From positions 476,119,573-476,183,572 of the forward strand of contig NC_081409.1 of NCBI RefSeq assembly GCF_030272615.1: a DNA stretch of 64,000 bases. Reading direction: 5' to 3'. A program made the translations under genes and the position numbers. Positions 32,901-45,437 of the stretch are shown here, piece after piece (position 1 is the first letter of the stretch; every line of letters begins with the position of its first letter). Below the pieces are notes generated by a model that was not told where the DNA came from, did not search any database, and worked only from the letters and a program-made list of their open reading frames with translations. This stretch comes from Cryptomeria japonica (lineage: Eukaryota > Streptophyta > Pinopsida > Cupressales > Cupressaceae).

Positions 32901-34223
32901 TATTTATTTATTTATTTTAAAAGCACACAAGAAAATACAAAGGGAGGAAGAAATATTTGATCTAATATTATTATTACTTTTAAAATGAAACTAGGCAGAA
33001 GCTATCCAACCTGTGAAGTTTTCCTAGAAGATCTTGTTGAAGAGCTCAGCCTTGCAACCAGACTCCCACGCCAATCCTTCCTTCCAGCCTACCTCTGATT
33101 CTTATTTCCCCAACATGCATCCAAGAAATAAATTTTTTTCCTTCCCACATTCTGTCGCCTCCTTCCCGTGAACTCAGAGGCATTAAAAAAAATAGAAAAA
33201 TATGCAACCTAATCTTTTTAGGTTTTCCAACCACATATTTTCCAATAATTATGATATTTAATTAAAAAAGAAATTATTTTTCAAATTAGAAAAATCAAAA
33301 ATGTTTTTCTCTCCCTCATGTAATTTCTAATTTTTCCCAATGAACACAACTTAATATTTTTATTTCAAAATAATACGAGGGTAATATATATATATATAAT
33401 TAAAATAAAATCTCAAATTCATTTTATTTTATTTTTAAAACTATATCCAACATATTTTAAACTCGCTTTTCTAATTAAATTGATTTTCTTAAATAATTAA
33501 AATCAACCTTTCTATTTTAAAAAAGGCAAAGAGATTAAATTAATTCTATTTCAAATTAATTTAAATCTTTCCTTTCCAAAAGCATAACTAAGTAAATTGA
33601 TCCATTAAAATTAACCATTTAATTGCACTAGCTACCAATTTGAATTGAGCAATTCTAAATAACGATTAATCGCATAAAGGGAACCTATTTAATTTAGTCC
33701 CTTAATTTTTAATGCATAACACAACTTAATCAAATAAAATAAAAAGGATTAATTACTCAATTTAACCACACACACAAAATACGCAATCTAAGAAATCCAA
33801 ACAAACAGACGACCTGCATACCCAACCAAAGGAATATTGACAAATGACTGACGATGCTCACTTGAGCACGACTAGGGTCACATGAGGGTCTCTCGATCAC
33901 CTAATCCAATTTTCTAAGGGTTAATGAGGAGCACTCAAACCTATGAATCCAGGTGAAGACGGACCTTGCACCCATGCAGTACTGTACTTGCAATCTCCTG
34001 CAACCATGAATCACACATGCATATATATATATATTTAATAATAAGTGTTAGCCCAAGATTAATAGCACAATTCAGGAGAAATAATAAACTTACATATGAA
34101 TTGATGTGAAAATCACATTAACAGGTATGCACAAGAATTAAAATATCTGACTATAGCATGATTACATGATAACTAACCAAGGTCAAACCGAGATTAGAAT
34201 TTGATTAGGGCAGGGGTACTACA
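29969..34223. mobile_element. S1: 4.25-kb TG...CA element, probably a very long solo LTR
   Basis: It starts TGTAATGCCCC and ends GGGGTACTACA, with a perfect 5-bp target duplication inside Gypsy-2. No coding domain, primer site or internal terminal repeat is visible. It is AT-rich, especially at 31900-32180 and 33200-33560. The element S2 at 38523 is a diverged inverted relative: both share the end region (gcaatctcctgca) and a mid-element block (S1 about 30711-30780). The best reading is a solo LTR of a Gypsy element with exceptionally long LTRs. A non-autonomous element with no ORF is the alternative. Its own strand cannot be fixed. Confidence 0.75.
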
Positions 34224-34290
34224 GTATCCTACACCATTGTAGGAGCAATAAATCATGTACTCTGATGTCATCTCCTAATAGGAACATCCC

Positions 34291-35034
34291 TTATTTCATC
34301 CTTGCAATGAAATCCTTAATCCTCCCCATATTCTCTATCGCATAAACTTGGTGGGACTGGGGAACTGTAGGTGCAGAGAAGGTGAGAATTTCATTCACTC
34401 TATAAACTCCTGGACTCACTTTAGCATATGCCACCTCATTGGGAGCCCCATAATCCGTAACTAGTTTCTTCAACTTGGGTTCACTATCAATCTGTATCTA
34501 GTTACTTACACACTTCCATGGAAGCCATAAGTATGTTAAATAAGTTGAAAAGTAACCTCTCAAAGTCTTTGACCAATCTCTACTGAGAAGCATCCCATAT
34601 ACTTCTGGAATGTCAACTACTTGGATGTCAATGTAATGGGATATGCGTGGATCGACACCCAACTGAATATACACATCTTTCAACTCCCTAATCACATTCA
34701 CCTCGGTCTTGTCTAATTGTACCACCTTGTTGTTTGCACACATCAGGTTAAGACCAAGCTTCTGACATATGGAATAAGGCATTATGTTTTCAAAAGCGCC
34801 TGAATCTACCAAACAGTTATGCAAATTCTTTCCACATATCTTTAGGCTGAGTAAAAATGGGGGGTTTTCAATGGCATCATTATTGATATTTTCATTGGCC
34901 TCATTCAAGTCAGCCATCTTAACCTCACTGCTCTGATATTCCAGCTGTTCCAATTTCTTAAGAAGGGCCTTCTTTTGTTCGGGACAATACCTCAACACTT
35001 CCATTAAAGACATAGTTGTTGTAGTCCTCTCCAT
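34291..35034 (-). pseudogene. Gypsy-2 aspartic protease
   Basis: The signature L-V-D-S-G-A-F-E-N-I-M-P-Y lies about 74 residues into the 35034 frame, followed by V-D-I-P-E-V-Y-G-M-L-L-S-R-D-W-S. The catalytic triad is intact. A stop at 34498 and continuation in 34473-34291 show decay. S1 lies just downstream. Confidence 0.85.
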
Positions 35035-35085
35035 CTCCTTGGTAACATCAAAAGATCCTTTTACAACATATTCTTGGTCTTGTCC

Positions 35086-36780
35086 CTATCTAGGATGTGT
35101 TCCTTGAAAAGATTGAGGAGGGGGAGGATTGTTGCTCACATTTGCATCGGGAGGTACAAATCTGCCTTTTGGAGGAGGTGGTTTTGTCAATGGTGCCTTG
35201 CCTTGACTTTTGAGGTTGTAATTGTTTCTAGTTTGAAAGGCTTCGACATCATACACACATGGTTCACTTTCAGCTTCTGCTTGAAACTGTTTGTAAAGGA
35301 ATGTGTCAACCAACATTGATGTATTAACCTTTTCTGACTCCTCATTAGAGCACCCCTTTAGTTGAGAGTCAGCTTGAGTAATCCTAATCATTTTTTTGAA
35401 ATGTGTGCAAAAAAATACCAAATGTGATGCTATATCATGCAACCTCCACGAATTAGTTAGCAAAATCATATCCGCCAGGTTAACACTTTGGGTGTTGTTA
35501 TGGCTTTCTCTTGCGTTAGGATGGCCATGGTTTACCCCACCATTGTTCGGACCCGTGTTCCATTGTCTATTGTAGGGATTGGAGTTATATCTTTGATTTT
35601 GATTGTGATTATTATAACCATGCTGGTTATTATATGATTGGGATTGGTTGTATCCTCTTGAAGGATTCATCTTTAGTTGACTAAGATCTGAAGTAACTTG
35701 GGAAATCATCTTCTTTAAAGCTTCCACTTCAGTGGATATGTGCGACCCTTGACCCTCAGACGTTGAAGTTGGGGCTTGGTTTGTTGTGTGTAAGTTACCA
35801 TATTGTTACCCTATCCCACGTATTTGATCAGCGTACTATCTTTGGATAGGCTTAACATTGGCATTGTTCTGCCATTGTAAATCTTGTGTAGCAAATTGTT
35901 GACTAGCTTGAGGTTGAGGTGCATAAAGTGTACTATGTTCATTGTTGGAGCTCCTATTGGCAAGGGTGATGGTAATCTGAGGAGTTGGTTGTAGTTTCAT
36001 TGGTTCACTCTTGTGGGAAAGTTGTATCCAATCCCCCCAGGTGTATGATTCAATTCTTGATTCATGTTGATTGCCAATGCATAAACTTTTGCCAAGGTAT
36101 CCCTTTGATCTTTAGGCACACTCTTCTTGATAAACATCGCACTCCATGGGTCAATGGATCTCAAATATGAATCAATTGATACATTCAGTGCTACTTGATA
36201 AGGAGCCTGTAACCTCTTGTATTCCCTTTAGAAGTTGGTATTGAAATTTGTCAAAGGTCCGTTAGGTAGCTTCTTAAGGGAAGCAAATTGACGATACAAT
36301 GTTCCAAGATCTACATACTCTCAAAATTGATTTATAAAATATTTCTCTAAAACATCCCAACCATTAATGGAATTTTTTGGTAGAGCTAGATACCAATTGT
36401 ACTCATTTTCCCTAGGTGAATATGGGAAAAGTCTACATACCACATCTTGGTGTTCAATTTTGTTAGGAACCACTGCATCCTTGAATGCTTCAATATTCTC
36501 ATATGCAGTCTTAGGTTCCCCAAAGTAGAACTTACTACATAATTTGTCTGGATTCTTAGGTAGGTCGTGTATCCCTCCAAGTATATTTCCCAATGGTGTG
36601 TGATCTTGGTTGAAGTAGGCCATTGCAGGTGGTGATGGTGGATGTTGAGTTATGAAAGGTACAGTGATGGGTTGAGGACTAGGGATTAGTTGATCTCCTA
36701 TGTTGGGTTTGGATGATTGTACTGGTCAGTCTATTTAAGGGTGTCCTTTAGCTTTATTTCTCTTATTCCTAGTTGCAGGT
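35086..36780 (-). pseudogene. Gypsy-2 gag
   Basis: The N-terminal part (36780-36321) contains M-A-Y-F-N-Q and a capsid-like segment ending D-V-L-E-K-Y-F-I-N-Q-F. The C-terminal part (35727-35086) is strikingly N/Q/Y/G-rich and then P-rich. No CCHC knuckle is visible, so RNA binding may rely on the N/Q/R-rich tail. Several stops lie between 36.3 and 35.75 kb. Confidence 0.7.
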
Positions 36781-38276
36781 CCTAACTCTACTAAGTCTGA
36801 TGGAGAAGAGTTACTCCTAAGAAATTTATGAAACCTCTCCAGAGAGAGATGATATACGCTCTAGCTTAGTATCTCAATTTATTGGAGGTGGACGAGATGG
36901 TTGAGGGTTTCTTTGTGAGAGGAGTTTCCTTTGCGCCTCCACTTCTATGTGTATACCCTTTTTCCTTTTGTTGTCAAGGACTTGTCATGCTCATAGCCAA
37001 TCACTATGATTCCTTCTACTATTCCAAGCAAGAGAGTATAGTTGGGGAAGGATTCATCTTGTTTGTAGTTGAGGTTGGGTTGTGTGAATGGTAAAAGTCC
37101 ATCTCCTAGGAGTACCATGTTAAGTCATATTGTGATCGTGCAATTGGAAGTTAGGAGAAATTGTTATTATGCCCTCCTTCTAGCACCAGTTTTTTTTATG
37201 GGTGTTTTAACACACTCCCCAATAGTCAGGTAGTTTATGTGAACAATCACCACCTCTCATGAAAAGCCGTAAGTTTTGAGAAACTCACTACACCAAGGTC
37301 TCTATAGTCGGGTCTCGATGGTGATTGGTAGCTCAATGGTTGATGTGATTGTACCTGTCAAGGGGCCTCCTGGTTGAAACAATTTCAAATTACCTATTTT
37401 TATTTTTATTTTCTGATTTAAATTCTCTAAAAAATAAACAACAAAAGATAGATCAAGGGAACAAGGAAACAACAATAAAATTAATACAATAACAATTAGA
37501 TGATCCACATGGTTACAATTTCATAACCTAGTATTATCAATATTACTAAATCAACATTCAAATAATGAACTCCAAAAAATATATAAAGTCAGACAATCTC
37601 ACATACCAATGAAAATGAATATCATCAAACCAATAATCACCCTATCAATTTAATCCTCATATATCATTTACATGCATAATATGATTCATAAAATAACAAA
37701 GTATCTGAAAGAACTAGTTGTTGATCCAAATAATAGAAGTTAACAGATAATGAAGAACATAACCATATAGAACAAACGAGTAGATTAGGCAATCCACAAG
37801 ATGCTTTTTGCATTAAACTTTAAAGAGTATCACAAAATCTTCTAAACTCATAAAATATGCATAGAATTCTCTAAAAGAATCTCTAAATTGGACCTCAAAT
37901 CATCAATTCACAGACCATTACAATGAATCAAAATCTCTAATTTATAGAGTTTCATGTCTTAAATTCTAGGAATTAAAAGCTATGTAACTAAGAGCTACAA
38001 AAGCAAGGAGTTGTAGTTTACATGCAAGTCTCTGCCTTAAACTCCAATGAAACTACCAATAAACTATTACTACGAAACATGCATTCCCGAAATCGGCCAT
38101 CACAGCCGTGCAAAATTTTGCCCAAAACTGAAGTCGGTGTTGTGCAGCAGTTGAACTCTCAGCTTTTATGGTAATAAAAAATATCTTTAGAAAATAGTCA
38201 AAATTGCATGTGTAGCAACTATAGGTTCATCTTCTACTCCTTTTACAACTCTTATAGTTGTTGATAAAACATGCAA
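36781..38276. other. Gypsy-2 leader and LTR candidate, plus unassigned DNA
   Basis: No gene. On the minus strand 36.9-37.2 kb would be leader. A candidate primer site TGGTGCTAGAAGG is near 37183, so DNA to its right (about 37.2-37.6 kb) should be the end of the 5' LTR. The remainder to 38276 is AT-rich with frequent stops and follows the stop of the element E frame. Confidence 0.35.
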
Positions 38277-38522
38277 CTATGTGTTCAAGAGGATCAACAA
38301 CATACGAAATCTAGAACTTAGACTTTTCAAAATTTGCTTTCCCTGCTCCCACCTGTAAACCAATTTATCCATCACCCCCTCTACATGTATACACTGAGAA
38401 GTAAAAAATGAGAAATCGTCCATCATCCCTACATTAAACTTAGTTGTAGGTGCAAAATGATGAGTTGCATACTGGTCCCATTGATCTAACACTACACCTT
38501 CCTTTAGGCAACCATCTCTCAA
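38277..38522 (-). pseudogene. Element E large ORF, C-terminal end
   Basis: Open minus-strand frame beginning at the S2 junction and ending in a stop at 38277-38279. It contains V-V-L-D-Q-W-D-Q-Y, like the W-D-x-Y segment near the end of the C3 second ORF. Across S2 (one copy of the CTCAA duplication removed) the frame is continuous with 43349-43870. Confidence 0.6.
38518..38522. repeat. S2 target site duplication CTCAA, left
   Basis: CTCAA at 38518-38522 equals CTCAA at 43345-43349, flanking S2 exactly. Confidence 0.9.
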
Positions 38523-40312
38523 TGTAATGCCCATACCCTAGTTAGACTTGTAAAACCCGTTTGACCATGATTGACTTCCTATGTGGCATCCTTGAATGGT
38601 AGGTTAACCGTGATGCAATGTGTAGTTTAGATAATATAAATAACTGTGCATACTTACTATTGTGCTTTTGCATCGATTCTCGTGTAAATGTAATTGCTTC
38701 CTAACCCTTGAGATAAATCTTGAGCTAACGCCTTCATTGAATATGTATTTGTATATGCATGCTTGTATGAATTCATGAGTGCAGGAGATTGCAGGTACAA
38801 CACCGCTTAGGGCAAGGTTCATCTCCTTTGGAATTTGCAAGGTTGAGTATGCTCCTTCATCTTTAGAATTCGGATTTAGTGGTCATATAACTCTCGTCTT
38901 GCCTTAGCCATGGTTAGGTGAGCATCGTGTGTGGATTTGTGGGGCTTGCTTTTCATTGGGATGCGTGTCGAGAGATTTGGAGGACTTCCTCGATTTGCAT
39001 GCCTTGCACGAGGTAAGTGGAGTTTGTTGTTCTAAGTATTAAATTCAAAATTATGATTAAACGTACACATTAGAGATATAGAAATTTAAATAGGTAGTTT
39101 CTTTTATATGATTAATCATTAATTTAAGAGATTTGCTTTAAATTATTATTGTAGCAAGCTTAAGGTATTTAATTGGGGTTAGTGTGCTCATTTACACATT
39201 TGCGACATTTACGCATTTGTAGTTGAGAAATTAGAATAAACCAGACTCTTGCATTAGATTAGTCATTTATTTAAAAATGTCGCTTTATTATGTTATAGCG
39301 AGTTAATTTAATAGCTAATTTTAAAATAATGAATTTATTGAGTTATGCGTTTTAGAAAGGAAAAATTTTAAAGTCATTTGGGAGATAGAATTAAATTACT
39401 CATTTCCGCATTTTGGAAGAAAAAAGGGGTAAATTATTATTATTAAACGAAATTATTTCCTTTTTACTTGTAAAGTCGATATAGTATAAAAGTTTGATTT
39501 TTAGAAAATTAAATTAATCAAATGCCTTACCCGGTCAATAGTTTCGAAATAAGAAGTAGGCCTAAAATTTGTAGTGAGAAATTAAAATTTAAAAAAACGC
39601 AATAAGAAATTGAAGCTTTTTAATTTTAAAGGAAAAATGAATAAGAGGGATTGAATAAGAGGTTTCCATTTTTCATCCATTTTATTTTAAAAATAAATGC
39701 CTAATTTTGAAATTTAAAATCAGGGCAAAATTAGGGTTTCTTCTTTTAACCTAGTTTTGAAAACATTTTGGGGGTTCTCTCTTTTGGGGATTTTTTTTGA
39801 AATGGAGGTGGGAAAAATGTTGGGGAAAAAGAATGGAGATCTCTTGCTTGGAGTTGCAGGTGGAGCTCTCCATCAAATTCATGCCAGGAACGCTAATGGA
39901 GGTAGGTCTCTTGTTATCTTCTATTTCATTTGAAACCAAAAGAAATATGTTTGATTCTCCCTAAAGAAATCTGAGTTCTTGTTTGAAATTATGGTGGTCA
40001 TTGGATCAAGATTTTTGTTACTGTCTTATGAGCTAAAAATCTTATCTATTTAAGAGTTTTTTTGTACATTTTTGTTGTGTTTGGGGAAAAATCATGAACT
40101 GTTATTTGGAAATCTTCCCCCATTTTGATATTTTGGTTATTCTGAAAAAGAAACAAAAAAAAAATGGAGAAGAGAGGGCTGTGACTGTTTTTTGTTTTTT
40201 TTAAAAAAATGGGGTTGCTGGAAAATACTTTAAGTTTTGTGTTTTCAGGTTGTTGTCCTGGAGAGATATTCACATATCTTTTTGTATTGCTTCCTTATTC
40301 TATTTAGTTATG

Positions 40313-40421
<109 letters not shown>

Positions 40422-40607
40422 ATATAAAAATGGAGAGGGGTTGCTGGAACATGTTATTCTTTTTCTGTCTCAGGCTGTGTGAGTGCACTGGCAGTATGTT
40501 ATATTTTTAGACTGTTTTTTTTTATTGTTATAACAAAATAAATTTAAAAAAAAAAAATTTTTAAAAAAATGTGTTTTGTTTGGACCCCATGGTAGCTGCT
40601 ATCAGCT

Positions 40608-40724
40608 GGTAGCAGCGCTACCAGAGGTAGCAAACTGCTACCAAATGGTAGCAGCGCTACCAAAGGTAGCGCTCTGCTACCATTTGGTAGCAGCGCTACC
40701 AAATGAAGCGTAGGCTGCCAAGGG
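40608..40724. repeat. 39-bp tandem repeat, three copies, each hairpin-forming
   Basis: GGTAGCAGCGCTACC begins at 40608, 40647 and 40686, a 39-bp period. Each copy has 6-bp arms GGTAGC/GCTACC and more gctacc/ggtagc words between, so the block can fold into several hairpins. It is much more GC-rich than the surrounding S2 DNA. Confidence 0.85.
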
Positions 40725-43349
40725 GGGGCCCACGTGGGTACCCTCCCTCGTTTTTTCTGAAACAAAAAAAAATAAAGTTTATTTTATTAAATTTTTAATT
40801 ATTATTTGTTATTATTTTATATAATTTTTCTTTAAAAAAAAAAGAGATAAAAAGAGATATAGGTATGTAGCATATAAAAAAAAAGAATTCAGATTTATTA
40901 AGTGAAATTAAAATTAGTATAAGGGATTTACATTCAGTTCTTTGACATTATTAAATTTTAAATTCAGTTTCTTATACTATTAATCTTGGATTATTAATTA
41001 ATATATTTGGACTTTAGGGAATCAACATTAGTAAATCCATATTTGAATACAAGTTTTTTTAAAAATTCATATTGGTTTCATCATACTCAAGTTAACACTT
41101 ATTTTTAACATGGACTAAATAATTATGGTGGACTAATACGAATTTTTTTTAAATAAAAGTTAAATTATCAAATCCGTAAACTTGATCGATATTAATGGTT
41201 AGACAGATATGGTAAACGAACATCTCTACCGGATTATGCCTATATAGGTTTAAATTTCTATAATAGAATTTGGTTATGTAATGGCAAGATTTGTTATGAT
41301 AGTGGTTGGTTATAAGTCGGTCAAGCCCCTAGTTAGGGTACCGTCAAACAATAGAATCTAGGTTTGTTTGTTTTCTTTGTTATGGTTCAATTTGACCCGC
41401 TTTTAAAAGGGATCACTATGTAATAATCAATCGAGGTAGATGTTGAATAGTGTATGTATTCGCCTAAAGGGCAGAGTTGTAAAGACATGTAAATATGTAA
41501 CCTTAACTATATTAAATGCCAGAGGGGTCTTGCAGTTGAGCAGACCCGGAGATGTAGCCCTTTAGGGGTGAACTCCGAGATCATATCTGTGTTATGCGAT
41601 GTTTTTTTTTAGCTTACTTTGTTTGATGCTTTAAATTTTCATGTATGGTTGATATCTTGTATAAGTGTATGATGGAAAAATTAACAAATTTAAATCAAAG
41701 CACAAAATCAGACATCTTGAGGAATGTGGTTATTTAGGTTCATAAAAAATTGTAAATTATGATGGTGGCAAAGTATTTAAAATATTGTAATTAAAGTTGT
41801 GAAAAAAAAAAAAATAAGTATTTGGATAGTGTGAATTAAAAGTTGTAATAATGGAAAGAACCTTGCTAGATTACATTATTGGATTAACTTGTTTTTAAGT
41901 ATATAAATGGAATGAATGTAAAAAGGAAACAAAGTTAAAATTTATGTCACAATTCTTAGATTGAAATCTAAAAGATGAACATCATATAAATATCTATCTT
42001 TTTACCTTAGTAAATGAATCACGCCATGTCAATTATGTTTCATTACATTGGATGAATTTGTTAAGTTATTTCACGTTTTAATCTTAACAATAATCCTCAC
42101 CAGATAAATTTGATAATCGTGTGGACTCAATTAGGTATTCATGTTGTATATTGGATGAATATACTTAGTAATTTATGTTGTAATTATAATCAATAACCCT
42201 CACCAGATTATTTCTATAACTGGGTGAACTCAACTAGAAAGCCCATATGTTAATCCTTATAAAAAGGAATCCCTCATGTTTGCTAAAGATGAACTGAAAA
42301 GGAAGGGACTCAATTAGTTGTTGATACATTAAATCTAGAAAAATAATCTCTCTCATATTATCTTCATTTAAAAAAAAAAAAAGGGGTGATATGCAACAAG
42401 ATAACTGTATTTTAATCCTAATAGAAGAACATCACTATGGACTTATTATTTAAATCTTGAAATGATGAATATCATCTCGCTAACTATATCTTAAAGTTAA
42501 AGGATGAACTCATGTGGCTCTAATACATTTTCAACGTAATGATTTTAGCCATCTAGCAGTATTATTAAAACTTCAAAGAATTCGATGGCTTCTCACATTT
42601 TATCCTCCATAAAGCAACTGTAAATCTTTAGTCTGGTTATGCTCAAACCTTAATGAGGGAATCCACACTCTACTAATGGAAGTTTAATCCTTAAGGAACA
42701 AAATTTTCTTATTAACCATACTTTTTAATATTTAAAAAGAGATATCAAATGTGGGTGTATATTTTAAAATCAAATGAAGGAATCCTCGTTTTATTAATCG
42801 CAGTTTAACCCTAAATGAATGAGTCTCATTAGGCATATTTTTAACATTTAAGGAAGATGTCAAGTGTGGATGGGTACCTTAACTCCAATGAATGAATTTC
42901 ATTTTATTAAACTCTTGGAACCTATTTGGAGGCCTCTTAATGTAATTATGAATTCAAGTGCAATGAATAAATAACCCCTCAATGGCCCCCTAACCACCAA
43001 AGTAAATGAACGCTTCCTAAAATTCTAAGATGTCATATCTTTGAACACATATATAATCAAGATCTATGCATTATCTCATAATTAAGATATCCAGTTTAAT
43101 GGATCTAATGACGCAAGTTGAGTTAGGTGTAAGGATTGTGTAATCGCGTTGGGAAACCTCTTAGGATCTTTTAGCCTTCCGCTGTGTTATCTAGTTAGAG
43201 ATAACTTTGAGATAACTTCAATTTATCTTAAGAATGTAACTTTTCATTAACGCTCTTAATTATTATTTAAAAATAAAATAAAATTACACTCTAATTGAGT
43301 GTTTTTAACTTAAACCCTTAGGGGTTTCCTGGCGGGGCATTACACTCAA

Positions 43350-43870
43350 AATGTCGTGACCATATGCTCCTAACAACTTCTTTACAAAATTCTCATATTT
43401 ACCCATTGACTTCAAAAGGGGAGCATGTTCCTCCAAAATATTCACCCTACACTTCTCAAGCACTTGTATTTTAAATTCTATTGCAAAAATGTAAAACTGC
43501 AAACTATCAAAATCCTCTCCTTTGATAAAATCTTCACTTCTACACACTTCTTCACTTAAGGCCAATATTTCATTCTAGTTTTTGCACTGCTTTGTGAAGT
43601 CTCTAATCCTCACTTCCTAGTTTGTTGAGAAGTCACTTATTGCTTTCTATGTTTTGAAGACTCCTTCTTAGATTCCCATTGTATGTTGTAGAAATAGTCT
43701 TACCTTTGAGATATTAGCTTTTGCCCATGATTTCGTAGTAGCTATCATTTTTCATATTTCAATCAAGGCCCTTACATCACCTTCTGGGAGCAATGATGTG
43801 GATGGAAATGTGTCATCGACCCATGAATCTAAAGGCTTGCCCATCTCCAAAATTTTGCCCCCAACCTGGT
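43350..43870 (-). pseudogene. Element E large ORF, coiled-coil segment
   Basis: A minus-strand frame of about 170 codons from the Gypsy-3 junction to the S2 junction. It starts with S-L-L-P-E-G-D-V-R-A-L and continues as K/E/L-rich helical sequence, with four or five in-frame stops in its first half and a fully open second half (43565-43350). Overall it looks like the C-terminal coiled coil of the C3 second ORF. The function is unknown. Confidence 0.55.
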
Positions 43871-44969
43871 GGTCAGCTCCTCCCGAGCCCTCTGTGCATC
43901 CACCAAGGCAACCTCACATCCAACCGAGATATACTCTGAGTTCCTCAAAGCGTACCTATCCTGCCTGGAGGTGGCCACAACCCGCTGGCACAAAGGTTAG
44001 GAGACACCTCAAATCCTCCATCACACTCCCCAAAGGCTAAAAATTGAACTGAATAACTCCCTGGTGTCATACAACTGCACGGACCTGCAATGCCTTCCAT
44101 CGAACTCTGTTTGTTCCCAACCTCCAAATCCGCCTCCCTCTACAGCTTATGGCTTCCCTGCCAATGCTTAGCTGCGGGCTTCTTTCTCACAATATGGACA
44201 ACCACAACACTTCCCGTGGTCTTCTGTAGCTCAAAATAAACTGGGGGTCTAGGGGCAATGCCCCCAGCGAGGTCGAGGGGCAGCGCCCCTCACGGGGTCT
44301 GGGGCAGTGCCCCAACGGGGTCGAGGGGCAGCACCCCCACCGCCAACACCAATTTACAACCTTCAGAACCCCACGAAAGTCCATGGCATGCATCATTTCT
44401 ATGATATTTTATGATGTCAAAACCCTTCTTCTACACTCCAATATTTTCAGTGTCTAGGCTCCAGATGTCATCGAATCATTTTTCAATCCGTCGTCGTCGT
44501 TTTTTTTTTTAGGCACTGTAATTTCCCCAATGGCACCCCGGCCATACAACCTCCCTGTACGGTCAACAACAACACTGGCACCTCCAATCATGCGGCCACC
44601 TTCCCGTGTGGTCGACACCCTTATTATCGTACGGACACACCTCCGGTCAACAACAGCACTGGCATCTCCAATCGTGCGGCTGCTTGGTCTACCTGTGGTG
44701 GTCGTTTTGCCCTTATGTGGCTATGTGGATTGTGCGGGCTTGGTCTCTTTTTTTATTTTTCCTTTTGTGGCTACTACGCGTTGGTGTGCGTAACCCTTGC
44801 TGTGCGTGTTGATCGGGCCGTGCGGTGCATGGTCGGGCCGTGCGGTGCGTCTTCCTCCTCCTTTATCCCTTGCTGTGCAGTGGTGTTCGGTGTTGTGCGG
44901 TGGTCGGGCTGTGCGGTGTGCGGTGGTCGGTTCATGTCTCAACAACAACCTTCGGTGGCTCCCACCACA

Positions 44970-45165
44970 TGGTGTGACCACCGCACGATGGTGTCACCGT
45001 TGGTGGTTCCACTGCACGGTGGTGTCACCGTTGGTGGTTCCACCGCACGGTGGTGTCACTGTTGGTGGTTCCACCGCACGGTGGTGTCACCGTCCACCGC
45101 ACGGTGGTGTCATCCTTATGGTTTCACCGCATGGTGGTGTCACCTTGGTCCCACCGTACGGTGGC
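44970..45165. repeat. 31-bp GC-rich tandem repeat, left arm
   Basis: Units of about 31 bp with core gcacggtggtgtcac and spacer ggtggttcca, three clear copies plus partial ones. The matching array in the right arm is at 50620-50775. ORFs reading G-G-V-T-V repeats across it are artefacts of the array. Confidence 0.75.
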
Positions 45166-45437
45166 CATTTTCCCTTTTTCTTTCTTTTTGACCGTACGGT
45201 CACTGTCATATGACTGTGCAATTTTTTTCAAATTTTTTTTTAATAAATTTTTTATCGTACGGTCGCCTGTCATATGACCGTATGTTTCTTTCTTTCTTTC
45301 TTCCAACTGTACGGTCATCTACCGTACGACCCCGTACGGTGGTGTTTTTTTTCACAATTTTTTTTTGAAGTTGTCTAGAGAGTCTTCGGCTCGAGTCCCC
45401 TGTCTCTGGAATCGCTCTTCATCCTTCTCAGTTTTCC

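Larger units (their letters stand above)
26079..37190 (-). mobile_element. Gypsy-2: Tat-like Ty3/Gypsy retrotransposon, split by S1
   Basis: Reading leftwards the order is gag (36.6-35.1 kb), protease (35.0-34.3 kb), [S1 insertion], linker, archaeal-type RNase H (29.5-29.1 kb), RT (29.0-27.95 kb), native RNase H (27.94-27.5 kb) and integrase (27.2-26.08 kb). The order matches Gypsy-1, but the sequences are well diverged. Many stops and shifts show it is dead. A possible primer site (TGGTGCTAGAAGG, minus strand) lies near 37183, so the 5' LTR would lie to its right. LTR limits are not settled. Confidence 0.82.

Noticed and set aside
44970-45165. Regular GC-rich repeats as a CRISPR-like array
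   Set aside because: Direct tandem 31-bp units without unique spacers, in a plant retroelement; not a CRISPR array.
44530-45280. Several long GC-rich ORFs on both strands of the Gypsy-3 left arm
   Set aside because: They read through tandem GC-rich repeats, show no domain, and the mirror-image ORFs in the right arm differ in length and frame.
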